Positions 1 to 6,847 of a DNA stretch of 8,537 nucleotides are shown piece after piece. The translations under genes were made by a program, and so were the position numbers. The first letter of the stretch is position 1. Each line of letters begins with the position of its first letter. This stretch comes from a bacterium (GTDB taxonomy: Bacteria > Auribacterota > Auribacteria > Auribacterales > Auribacteraceae): contig JAGGZS010000048.1 of the NCBI GenBank assembly GCA_021161885.1, positions 1 to 8,537 on the forward strand. The letters are read 5' to 3'. Under the pieces are notes generated by a model. The model had not been told where the DNA came from. It made no database searches and saw only the letters and a list, made by a program, of their open reading frames with translations.

Positions 1-125
1 TCCCCGTCCGTGAGGTCGGGGATGAGAGCAAGTTCCAGTAGTTTTTCATATGATATGAAAAACAGGCTGGACAACTGAAAGTTGAAACAGAAGATACCCC
101 GTCCGTAAGGGCGGGGAGATTCATA
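1..125. repeat. Cluster of three hairpins, possible IS200/IS605-type end or derived palindromic element
   Basis: Two near-identical GC-rich hairpins lie at 2-21 and 97-116. Both have 8-base arms (CCCCGTCC against GGTCGGGG or GGGCGGGG) closing on GTGA or GTAA, which are GNRA-type tetraloops. Between them is a perfect AT-rich 10-bp hairpin at 41-63 with loop TGA; arms CCAG (35-38) and CTGG (67-70) could extend it. A small 5-bp hairpin sits at 72-84 (CAACT/AGTTG). The outer hairpins resemble from memory the CCCCGTCC...GGGCGGGG right-end palindrome of many IS200/IS605 and IS1341-type elements, which overlaps the 3' part of the TnpB guide RNA. No transposase or tnpB is visible, and the element may continue left of the window. 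Alternatives are a REP-like array or a small non-autonomous element. The hairpins are certain; the identity is an inference. Confidence 0.5.
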
Positions 126-147
126 AATTAAAAAAAGATATTATTGT

Positions 148-870
148 ATGGAATTATTAAGAACAGAAAATTTAGTTAAAATTTATAATAAAAAACATGT
201 TGTTGACGGTATAAATATAACTGTGCAACGAGGTGAAATTGTAGGTTTGCTCGGTCCTAACGGAGCAGGAAAAACTACGACTTTTTATATGATAGTCGGG
301 CTGGTTCGCCCGAATATGGGTAAAGTTATATTCGATAAAGAGGATATTACAAAAATACCTATGAGCCATCGGGCAAGACGGGGGATTAGCTACCTGTCTC
401 AAGAACCATCTGTTTTTCGTAAATTGACCGTGGAAGAGAATATTATGGCCATTTTGGAAATTTTGCCGATATCACGTGCAGAACGTAAGAAACGGTTAAA
501 AAAATTGCTTCAGGATTTAAGCATAGACCATCTTGCCAAAAATAAAGCTTATACTCTCTCCGGCGGCGAACGGCGCAGACTGGAAATTACCAGAGCTCTG
601 GTAACTTCACCCTCTTTTATTCTGCTGGATGAACCTTTTTCCGGAGTCGACCCTATCGCTGTTAACGATGTACAGCAGATTATAGCGGATTTAAAGAGCC
701 GCGGGCTGGGAATTCTTTTAACTGACCATAACGTGCGGGAAACTCTCTCTATAACCGACCGCACTTATTTGATTTATGAAGGCAAAGTATTAAAACATGG
801 AACATCGCAGTTTCTCGCTAACGATCAAGAAGCAAGAGATTTATATTTGGGCACTAAGTTCAAAATGTAA
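148..870 (+). CDS. lptB: LPS export ABC transporter ATP-binding protein LptB
   Basis: Cytoplasmic ATPase that, with LptF and LptG, extracts lipopolysaccharide from the inner membrane and drives it along the LptC-LptA bridge. At 240 residues it is full length for the family. All ABC motifs are present: Walker A GPNGAGKT (36-43), Q-loop Gln85 in YLSQEPSVF, signature LSGGERRR (137-144), Walker B FILLDE (157-162) and switch His194 in LLTDHNVRETL. The Q-loop and the DEPFSGVDP segment are typical of LptB rather than of general ABC importers. The start is supported by the usual N-terminus; the upstream ribosome site is weak (an A-rich tract before ATG). The lptC and lptA genes that often precede it are not in view, because the hairpin cluster lies directly upstream. 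The gene that commonly follows, rpoN, is absent here. Its presence implies an outer membrane with LPS or a related glycolipid. Confidence 0.93.
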   Translation: MELLRTENLVKIYNKKHVVDGINITVQRGEIVGLLGPNGAGKTTTFYMIVGLVRPNMGKVIFDKEDITKIPMSHRARRGISYLSQEPSVFRKLTVEENIMAILEILPISRAERKKRLKKLLQDLSIDHLAKNKAYTLSGGERRRLEITRALVTSPSFILLDEPFSGVDPIAVNDVQQIIADLKSRGLGILLTDHNVRETLSITDRTYLIYEGKVLKHGTSQFLANDQEARDLYLGTKFKM

Positions 871-875
871 TTTTA

Positions 876-904
876 TTGACAAATGATATCGTTTTTGATA
901 AAAA
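876..904 (+). promoter_or_regulatory. Possible sigma-70-type promoter for hpf and downstream genes
   Basis: A perfect -35 box TTGACA at 876-881 is followed after 17 bases by TAAAAA at 899-904, a 4 of 6 match to TATAAT. It lies just after the lptB stop in the 132-base gap before hpf, the longest gap inside the gene run, which is where an internal promoter would be expected. The AT-rich background makes chance matches likely, so this is tentative. Confidence 0.35.
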
Positions 905-986
905 ATAAATTTTTTGTGACGAAATTGATGGAAATTTTAATTTTTTTACCTTACAAATTGAATGGACATGATTTTATCTTTTAAAG

Positions 987-996
987 AAAGGGGTGG
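987..996 (+). promoter_or_regulatory. Ribosome binding site fixing the TTG start of hpf
   Basis: AAAGGGGTGG ends six bases before TTG at 1003. No ATG or GTG in the same frame gives the conserved N-terminus of the family, and the next in-frame Met (codon 15, 1045) would cut off the first beta strand. The strong purine-rich site therefore supports TTG as the start. Confidence 0.7.
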
Positions 997-1002
997 ATAA
1001 CT

Positions 1003-1803
1003 TTGGATATTTATATCACTACAAGAAACTCAACTATTACGGATGCTATGAAAGATTACATTCGGGATAAACTTAATAGAATTGAAAAATTCAGCCATAA
1101 AAATATTGATGTCCATATCGTTCTTGATATGCAGAAATATAGATATATTGTTGAAATAAACGTATCAACCCATCTTGCTAAAATTCATTGTAAAGAAGAA
1201 GACACCGATATGTACGCGGCTATTGATACTGCTATCGACCGGTTAGAACGCCAAATGCGCAAAAGTAAAGAAAAAATACAGCGTCATAAAACAAAATCTA
1301 AAGATGATTCGTACGCTTCTTCCGTTAAATCTAAAACTTCACAAAATGAAGATGATTTACACGATGAAGTTATACCTTTGGATTTAACACTTGAGAAAAT
1401 GGATATCAATACTGCCGTAAAACAGCTTGACGAATCGCATGACCAGTTCCTGATTTTTAATAATCAATCAACCGGCAATGCCAATATTATTTCAAAATCA
1501 GCGGAAAACAGTTATATTATTGTTGAGCGCGAAGCCGATAATTATCAGCTTCCGGGCTCCGTTTTATTCAGCAAAACCTCTATTGAAGTTTCTCCTGACA
1601 ATGATAACGGTTCAGGGGCATCAATTTCTATCTCAACTAAAGAAACCTTTTCTGTCCCGACACTGTCTTTATCGGAAGCAGTTTCGGCTTTAAAAGAGAA
1701 AAAAAAGGAATATTTTATGTTTAACGATTCGTTAGACAATATGCTTAATATGCTTTATTACAGGAAAGACGCTAACTTAGGATTAATAAAATATGATTTT
1801 TAG
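1003..1803 (+). CDS. hpf: Long-form ribosome hibernation promoting factor with an apparently doubled C-terminal domain
   Basis: Long HPF proteins bind the decoding region of the 30S subunit with their N-terminal domain and pair two ribosomes into 100S dimers through their C-terminal domain. Residues 1-97 are the S30AE-type N-domain (MDIYITTRNSTITDAMKDYI, then a basic LERQMRKSKEKIQRHK helix). A charged linker covers about 98-122. Residues about 130-174 (MDINTAVKQLDESHDQFLIF...) and about 219-266 (LSLSEAVSALKEKKKEYFMF...YYRKDANLGLIKY) both look like the family's C-terminal dimerisation domain, whose usual form has EEAV, then a ...FFVFRN strand, then YRRKDGNYGLI. The second copy keeps the canonical ending; the first is more diverged. 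An acidic, Ser-rich stretch joins them. Length is 266 against roughly 180-190 for ordinary long HPF. Start is TTG with a strong ribosome site. hprK begins ten bases after its stop, so the two are probably co-transcribed. Confidence 0.85.
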   Translation: MDIYITTRNSTITDAMKDYIRDKLNRIEKFSHKNIDVHIVLDMQKYRYIVEINVSTHLAKIHCKEEDTDMYAAIDTAIDRLERQMRKSKEKIQRHKTKSKDDSYASSVKSKTSQNEDDLHDEVIPLDLTLEKMDINTAVKQLDESHDQFLIFNNQSTGNANIISKSAENSYIIVEREADNYQLPGSVLFSKTSIEVSPDNDNGSGASISISTKETFSVPTLSLSEAVSALKEKKKEYFMFNDSLDNMLNMLYYRKDANLGLIKYDF

Positions 1804-1813
1804 GATTATTTAG

Positions 1814-2779
1814 ATGAAAAAAAGCATTACCGTAAATGAATTTTACGAAAAACTAAAGGCAAAATTGCGCCTTCGATTGATAGCAGGTTCAAAAGGTATC
1901 AATAGGTCTATTACCGTTGCTGAGCTCAATAGACCTGGTCTTGCTCTTGCGGGCTACTCAGATTATTTCGCAGATAAAAGGATTCAGGTTTTTGGAAAAG
2001 TAGAGATGACATACCTCGAAAAATTTGAATCTAATTTAAGGTATGAACGGTTGAAAAAAATTTTTCGGACAAAAGTTCCATGTATTATTCTCGCCAGACG
2101 TATGAAACCGTGTGAAGAACTTTTACGGTTATCGCAAGAGTATAATATCGCTTTAATTCGTTCTCCGTATATGACAATGAAGTTTATTAACCAAGCTACA
2201 CTGTTTCTCGAAGATTCTTTCGCTCCGACGATTACATATAATGGCGATGAAGTGGAAGTATTCGGAGTAGGTATGCTTATAATCGGAAAAAGCGGTATCG
2301 GAAAAAGTGAAGCTACTTTAGGATTAATTAGTAAAGGGCATAGGCTCATAGCTGACGATGTAGTACGGCTGAAATTAGTGGAATCTAACTATATTATCGG
2401 AGAAGGAGCTAAAATCACAAGACATTTTATGGAATTAAGAGGTATAGGCATTATCAATGTTCAAACCCTTTTTGGAGTCGGCTGCATAAAAGAAAGAAAA
2501 CGGGTTGAACTTGTTGTATCTTTAGAAAAATGGGACCCAGATAAAGAATATGAACGTTTAGGAATAGAAAGCGAATATATCCGTATACTCGGGCTGAAAC
2601 TTCCCTTTATAACAATACCTGTAAAACCGGGCAGAGACATTATCTCACTCGTTGAAGTGGCGGCGCTTAATTATAGATTGAAAAAGTTGGGCATAAATCC
2701 CGCTCAGGAACTTAATAATAAACTTATGCAAGTGATGCAGAATAAGGCGTTAGGGAAAATAAATGACTCAATCTTTTGA
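1814..2779 (+). CDS. hprK: HPr kinase/phosphorylase
   Basis: Bifunctional enzyme that phosphorylates HPr on a regulatory serine using ATP or pyrophosphate, and removes that phosphate again. At 321 residues it has the full two-domain length: an N-terminal domain (about 1-130) and the C-terminal P-loop catalytic domain. Visible motifs are Walker A GKSGIGKS (158-165), HRLIADD (177-182) with the paired aspartates at 181-182, the HprK signature MELRGIGIINV (206-216) with Glu207, and a C-terminal PVKPGRDIISLVEVAA segment (269-284). One oddity: the segment before the P-loop, usually T-x-HG-x-x-V-x-V-x-G, reads TYNGDEVEVFG, so the conserved His is Asn143 (codon AAT, 2240-2242). Its last 17 bases overlap ptsH, its substrate gene, suggesting translational coupling. 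Family assignment is secure; normal activity is not, given the Asn. Confidence 0.92.
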   Translation: MKKSITVNEFYEKLKAKLRLRLIAGSKGINRSITVAELNRPGLALAGYSDYFADKRIQVFGKVEMTYLEKFESNLRYERLKKIFRTKVPCIILARRMKPCEELLRLSQEYNIALIRSPYMTMKFINQATLFLEDSFAPTITYNGDEVEVFGVGMLIIGKSGIGKSEATLGLISKGHRLIADDVVRLKLVESNYIIGEGAKITRHFMELRGIGIINVQTLFGVGCIKERKRVELVVSLEKWDPDKEYERLGIESEYIRILGLKLPFITIPVKPGRDIISLVEVAALNYRLKKLGINPAQELNNKLMQVMQNKALGKINDSIF

Positions 2780-3038
2780 ACGAGATGTTGTTATAAAAAA
2801 TAAACTTGGCATACACGCCCGTCCCGCGTCTATGCTTGTTCAGCTCTCTAATAAATTTAAGTGCGATATTTACATTTCTAAAGATTCTATGAGCGTCAGC
2901 GGGAAAAGTATTATGGGAGTGATGACTCTGGCAGCAAGTAGAGGAACCAAACTTAAAATTCGAGCAGTTGGAGAAGACGCCGAACAAGCCGTCAATAAGC
3001 TGATAGATTTGTTTGAACAAAAATTCGGAGAAAAATAA
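2763..3038 (+). CDS. ptsH: Phosphocarrier protein HPr
   Basis: Small cytoplasmic protein that takes phosphate from enzyme I on a histidine and hands it to sugar-specific EIIA, and that is also phosphorylated on a serine by HprK. At 91 residues it is full length. The active-site motif GIHARPAS places the phospho-His at residue 18, and KSIMGVMTLAAS places the regulatory Ser at residue 49 (the Ser46 equivalent of Bacillus). Both phosphorylation sites are intact. ATG lies inside the last codons of hprK (17-base overlap), with an AGGG ribosome site about eight bases upstream. ptsI follows after 15 bases. Intact HPr beside a broken ptsI is notable, because its His can be charged only if another enzyme I exists or the ptsI frameshift is bypassed. 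Confidence 0.96.
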   Translation: MTQSFERDVVIKNKLGIHARPASMLVQLSNKFKCDIYISKDSMSVSGKSIMGVMTLAASRGTKLKIRAVGEDAEQAVNKLIDLFEQKFGEK

Positions 3039-3053
3039 TATAAAGGTTTTTTT

Positions 3054-4855
3054 ATGGCTGATAAAAAAAATCCGGCAAAAACAACTAAGAAAATAAACAA
3101 AATAAAAGAAATAGTTTATAAGGGTATTGCTGTGTCTCCCGGATTTGTAATAGGCAAAGCTTATAAATATGAAAGTGAACTGCATCCTGTTATCCCGAAA
3201 TACAAAATAAAAAAATCCCAAATTCCAAACGAAATGCTCAGGTTTGAAACAGCCCTTACTTCCACAAGAAAACAAATCCTTGATATCCAAAAACGTATTG
3301 CCGCCGCTATGGGTACTGAACATGCCGAAATTTTTAATGCCCATCTGCTTGTTATTGAAGACCGCGTCCTTGTTGAGGAAATAATCAAAGAACTGGAAAG
3401 CCAACTTCTGAACATAGAATATATCTTTTTTAAAATAACCGAAAAGTACGCGAAAATTTTTACTAAAATTAATGATGAATATCTTAAAGAACGCTCCAGC
3501 GATATAAAAGATGTATCCAAACGGGTTCTTCAAAATTTGATGGGACAGGAACATAAAGATTTATCCGCTTTGAATGAAGAAGTAATCGTTATAGCTTATG
3601 ATATTTCACCTTCGGATACAGCTCTTATGCACAAAGAACACGTTATCGGCTTTGCTACGGATATAGGCGGCAGGACTTCACATACGGCTATTATGGCTCG
3701 AACATTAGAGATACCTGCAGTTGTCGGGCTTGGCAGAGCCAGTGAAAAAATTAAGGAAGGTTCGCGGGTAATTATTGACGGCAATCGGGGTATCCTGATC
3801 GTAAACCCTTCGAAAAAAACAATGGAGCGCTATGGTAAAGAACGAACCCGCCTTGATCTGTATGAAGAGGAACTAGCGCAGTTAAGGGATGTACAGGCGG
3901 AAACAACGGACGGATTTAGAATACATATAGCAGCTAATATCGAAATGCCGGAAGATGTGCCGTCTGTAATCGCTCACGGCGCTCAAGGCATAGGTCTTTA
4001 CCGTACTGAATTTTTCTATATGAATCGAACCGACTTACCGTCTGAAGAGGAACATTATCAGGCTTACTTTAATGTCGCGAAAAGAATTTATCCGAAATCA
4101 GTGGTCATTCGTACACTCGATATCGGCGGCGATAAGTTTATGTCTCAACTTGATATTCCCCGAGAAATGAACCCGTTTCTCGGTTGGCGGGCAATTCGGT
4201 TTTGTCTTGCTCGACCTGAAATTTTTAAAATTCAGTTAAGAGCTATTTTACGGGCCAGCGCTTTAGGCAATATTAAACTTATGTTCCCTATGATATCGGC
4301 TGTTTTAGAAGTTAATCAGGCGCTTAAGCTGCTTGATGAGGTTAAATCCGAGCTGACGGCAGAAGGTATATCTTTTGACCCGTCAATGCAGGTAGGCGTT
4401 ATGATAGAAGTCCCGTCCGCGGCGATAACCGCTGATATAATCGCGAAAAAAGTCGATTTTTTCAGTTTAGGCACAAATGACCTTATACAGTATTCTATGG
4501 CTGTTGACAGGATAAATGAAAAAATAGCGTATCTTTATGAACCTACTCATCCGGCGGTTTAAGATTAATAAAAATGACCGTTGACGCCGCGCATAAAGAA
4601 AATATCTGGGTCGGGGTGTGCGGGGAAATGGCTAGCGAACCCGCTTTGGCCTTAATCCTCATGGGACTCGGTGTCGACGAATTAAGCTGCAGTTCGGTGG
4701 TAATACCTGAACTTAAAAGAACTCTAAGATCAGTTTCCTTTAGTGAAATAAAAAAACTTGTAGATTCACTGTGCGCATTAGAAGACCCAAGGAATATTAG
4801 GCATAAAGCTGAAAAATTTTTAAAAGACCATGTGCCTGATTTTTTAAATATTTAA
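3054..4855 (+). pseudogene. ptsI: Enzyme I of the PTS (phosphoenolpyruvate-protein phosphotransferase), split by a frameshift
   Basis: Enzyme I moves phosphate from phosphoenolpyruvate to HPr. The first frame (3054-4562, 502 residues) holds a Lys-rich N-terminal extension of about 20 residues, the KGIAVSPGFVIGKAY start, the HPr-binding helical domain, the phospho-His loop GGRTSHTAIMAR with His210, and much of the PEP-binding barrel (GIGLYRTEFFYM, GGDKFM, GTNDLIQYSMAVDR). It stops in LYEPTHPAV. The missing remainder is in the -1 frame: LRLIK from 4559, then 93 residues from ATG 4574, including GVCGEMASEPALA with the catalytic Cys (TGC at 4619-4621) and the C-terminal helices. Joined, the product is about 600 residues, normal for the family plus its extension. 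No other lesion is seen, so the break is recent, a sequencing or assembly error, or bypassed. Neither piece alone should be a working enzyme I. Confidence 0.88.
4557..4576 (+). other. Frameshift point in ptsI, with possible reinitiation ATG
   Basis: The reading GCG GTT TAA ends the first frame at 4560-4562. Re-reading base 4559 gives GTT TTA AGA TTA ATA AAA ATG, which restores the expected V-L-R-L-I-K-M-T-V-D of enzyme I. The simplest explanation is loss of one T from an original TTTT run. Further stops (TAA, TAA, TGA) follow at once in the old frame. ATG 4574 lies 11 bases after the stop, close enough for reinitiation by a terminating ribosome, but there is no good Shine-Dalgarno. The site is not a classic X-XXY-YYZ slippery heptamer in the incoming frame. 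Confidence 0.85.
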
Positions 4856-4876
4856 TCATATTATAAGGAGTTATTA

Positions 4877-5620
4877 ATGAAAGCTGTTATTATGGCGGCA
4901 GGGTATGCTACTCGATTATACCCGCTTACTAAAGATAAACCTAAACCATTACTGCCTGTCGGCGGTAAACCTATTATTGAGTATATAATCGGGAAACTTG
5001 AGGTTTTTGAGAATATAGATACTGTTTATGTGGTTACTAATGATAAATTTTACAGTCATTTCTGTAAATGGCAAAACGAGTTTGATTATCATATACCCGT
5101 AGAAATCCTTAACGACGGCACTTTGTCTAACGACGACAGATTAGGCGCTATTGGCGATATGAATTTTGTTATAACCGAAAAAAATATTGATGACGACCTG
5201 ATTGTTGTCGCGGGCGACAACCTGTTTGATTTTGATCTCGCTAAACTGAAAAATTTTTCCGCGGATAAAAATATTGTAATATGCGCTTACGACGTTAATG
5301 ATTATAAATTAGCAACTCAATACGGGATAGTAAGTCTCGACAGTAACGGGAAAGTTATATCTTTTGTTGAAAAACCCGAAAATCCGCCTTCAACTTTAGC
5401 CGCTCTTGGAATTTATCTGTTCAAAAAAAATAAAGTATCTTTGATTACTAAATATATAAATGACGGGAATACAGCCGACGCGCCCGGCTATTTTATTCAA
5501 TGGGCTTATAAAAACGATGAAGTTTATTCTTATATATTTAAAGGCGTATGGTATGATATTGGAGATTTAATTAGTTACCAAAGAGCAGATAAAAAGTTTA
5601 AGGAACAACCACTGCTTTAA
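4877..5620 (+). CDS. Sugar-phosphate nucleotidyltransferase family protein
   Basis: Member of the NTP_transferase fold family (RmlA, GlmU and GalU relatives) that joins a sugar 1-phosphate to a nucleoside triphosphate, releasing pyrophosphate. The N-terminus MKAVIMAAGYATRLYPLT followed by KPKPLLPVGGKPIIEY is the nucleotide-binding signature, here with GYATRL where RmlA has GxGTRL. VVAGDNLFDFDL carries the metal-binding Asp region, and FVEKPENP and VWYDIGDLISYQRA are later conserved segments. At 247 residues it has the catalytic domain only, without the left-handed beta-helix acyltransferase domain of GlmU. The sugar and the nucleotide cannot be told from sequence. AAGGAG at 4865-4870 lies six bases before ATG. 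It starts 21 bases after the ptsI remnant and ends 22 bases before metK, so it is probably co-transcribed, though its link to either neighbour's job is unclear. Confidence 0.85.
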   Translation: MKAVIMAAGYATRLYPLTKDKPKPLLPVGGKPIIEYIIGKLEVFENIDTVYVVTNDKFYSHFCKWQNEFDYHIPVEILNDGTLSNDDRLGAIGDMNFVITEKNIDDDLIVVAGDNLFDFDLAKLKNFSADKNIVICAYDVNDYKLATQYGIVSLDSNGKVISFVEKPENPPSTLAALGIYLFKKNKVSLITKYINDGNTADAPGYFIQWAYKNDEVYSYIFKGVWYDIGDLISYQRADKKFKEQPLL

Positions 5621-5642
5621 TTAATGAGGAGGAAAATTAGAA

Positions 5643-6812
5643 ATGACTGATAAAAAATTATTTACATCCGAGTCGGTATCAATGGGACATCCCGATAAAA
5701 TGGCTGATCAAATATCAGACTCCATTTTAGACGCGATACTCGCTCAGGATAAACACGCAAGGGTAGCCTGCGAAACTTTACTCACAACCGGATTAATCTT
5801 TATTGCAGGTGAAATTACAACAACCGCTCAGATAGATTATGCCGCGCTCGCCCGTGAAACTGTGCGGGAAATAGGCTATGATGATTCATCAAAAGGGTTT
5901 GATTACAAAACATGCGCAGTGATAAATTCCATTCATCAACAGTCCCCTGATATATCTCAAGGCGTTTCCGAAGGACAAGGGCTGCATACGGAGCAGGGCG
6001 CAGGAGACCAAGGGATAATGTTCGGCTACGCTTCTAAAGAAAATGAAGAATTTATGCCCCTGCCCATAAGTCTCGCCCACAAACTGGTTGAATATCTCGC
6101 TTATGTGCGTCAGCAAGGATCAATTCAATATCTGCGGCCTGACGCTAAATCTCAGGTAACCGTTGAATATGACGGAAGAAAACCTAAACGGGTTCATACG
6201 GTTGTCATATCCACTCAGCATGACGACAAAGTGGATTATGAAACAATTAAAAACGATATGATCAATAAGGTAATTAAAAAAATTATACCCGTTGAATTTA
6301 TAGACGAAAACACTATTTTTCATATTAACCCGACAGGCAGATTCGTAGTCGGCGGTCCTATGGGGGATACAGGGTTGACAGGCAGAAAAATTATCGTAGA
6401 TACATACGGCGGTAAAGGAAGTCACGGGGGCGGAGCGTTTTCCGGTAAAGATCCGTCAAAAGTTGACAGATGCGCCACTTATATGGGACGATATATCGCC
6501 AAAAATATCGTTGCCGCCGACCTTGCCGATGAGTGCGAAGTCCAGCTTTCATACGCTATCGGCGTGGCGGAGCCAATATCTGTTTTGATAGATACTTTCG
6601 ACACAAATAAAATACCTGAAAAACAATTATCCAAAATAGCGCGGAAAATTTTTCCTTTACAACCTAAAAAAATTATTGACGAACTTGAACTTTTACGGCC
6701 TATTTATAAAGAAACGGCTCGACACGGTCATTTCGGGCGAAGAGCTGATTTGTTTTTCTGGGAAAAAACAGATAAAGTTGAATTATTACGCAAAGAAGCA
6801 GGACTTGCTTAA
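5643..6812 (+). CDS. metK: S-adenosylmethionine synthetase
   Basis: Makes S-adenosylmethionine from methionine and ATP, releasing phosphate and pyrophosphate; the cytoplasmic source of methyl groups. At 389 residues it is full length. Hallmarks are SESVSMGHPDKMADQISD with the active-site His16, GAGDQGIMFGYA (adenosine-binding loop), RFVVGGPMGDTGLTGRK and GGKGSHGGGAFSGKDPSKVD (P-loop-like segment), and a normal ending ARHGHFGRRADLFFWE. Within the last conserved block the usual VDRSAAY reads VDRCATY (Cys277), a mild change. A strong GAGGAGG site precedes ATG. The 22-base gap from the nucleotidyltransferase leaves no room for a SAM-responsive riboswitch, so control by SAM would have to act elsewhere. 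ahcY follows after 35 bases, giving synthesis of the methyl donor and recycling of its by-product in one transcript. Confidence 0.97.
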   Translation: MTDKKLFTSESVSMGHPDKMADQISDSILDAILAQDKHARVACETLLTTGLIFIAGEITTTAQIDYAALARETVREIGYDDSSKGFDYKTCAVINSIHQQSPDISQGVSEGQGLHTEQGAGDQGIMFGYASKENEEFMPLPISLAHKLVEYLAYVRQQGSIQYLRPDAKSQVTVEYDGRKPKRVHTVVISTQHDDKVDYETIKNDMINKVIKKIIPVEFIDENTIFHINPTGRFVVGGPMGDTGLTGRKIIVDTYGGKGSHGGGAFSGKDPSKVDRCATYMGRYIAKNIVAADLADECEVQLSYAIGVAEPISVLIDTFDTNKIPEKQLSKIARKIFPLQPKKIIDELELLRPIYKETARHGHFGRRADLFFWEKTDKVELLRKEAGLA

Positions 6813-6847
6813 GCAAATTCTGTTTATTTAAAAAAGGAGCTTTTATT

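Noticed and set aside
1..125. CRISPR array
   Set aside because: There are only two repeat-like units, each a self-contained hairpin, and the interval between them is about 75 bases and itself structured; no further units are seen.
1984..2349. Minus-strand open frame of 121 residues inside hprK
   Set aside because: It mirrors the HprK coding sequence, with no ribosome site and no recognisable protein family.
2724..3554. Minus-strand open frame of 276 residues across ptsH and the start of ptsI
   Set aside because: It is antisense to clearly coding genes, is very rich in Phe and other residues typical of reversed AT-rich coding DNA, and shows no known domain.
4551..4576. Programmed -1 ribosomal frameshift site in ptsI
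   Set aside because: The incoming frame reads GCG GTT TAA, which is not a slippery heptamer, and no clear downstream stem or upstream Shine-Dalgarno stimulator is seen. A deletion is simpler.
4574..4855. Separate 93-residue gene after ptsI
   Set aside because: Its whole sequence is the expected C-terminal part of enzyme I, so it is the frameshifted remainder rather than an independent gene, although reinitiation at its ATG cannot be excluded.
5621..5642. SAM riboswitch before metK
   Set aside because: The gap is only 22 bases and is taken up by the ribosome binding site.
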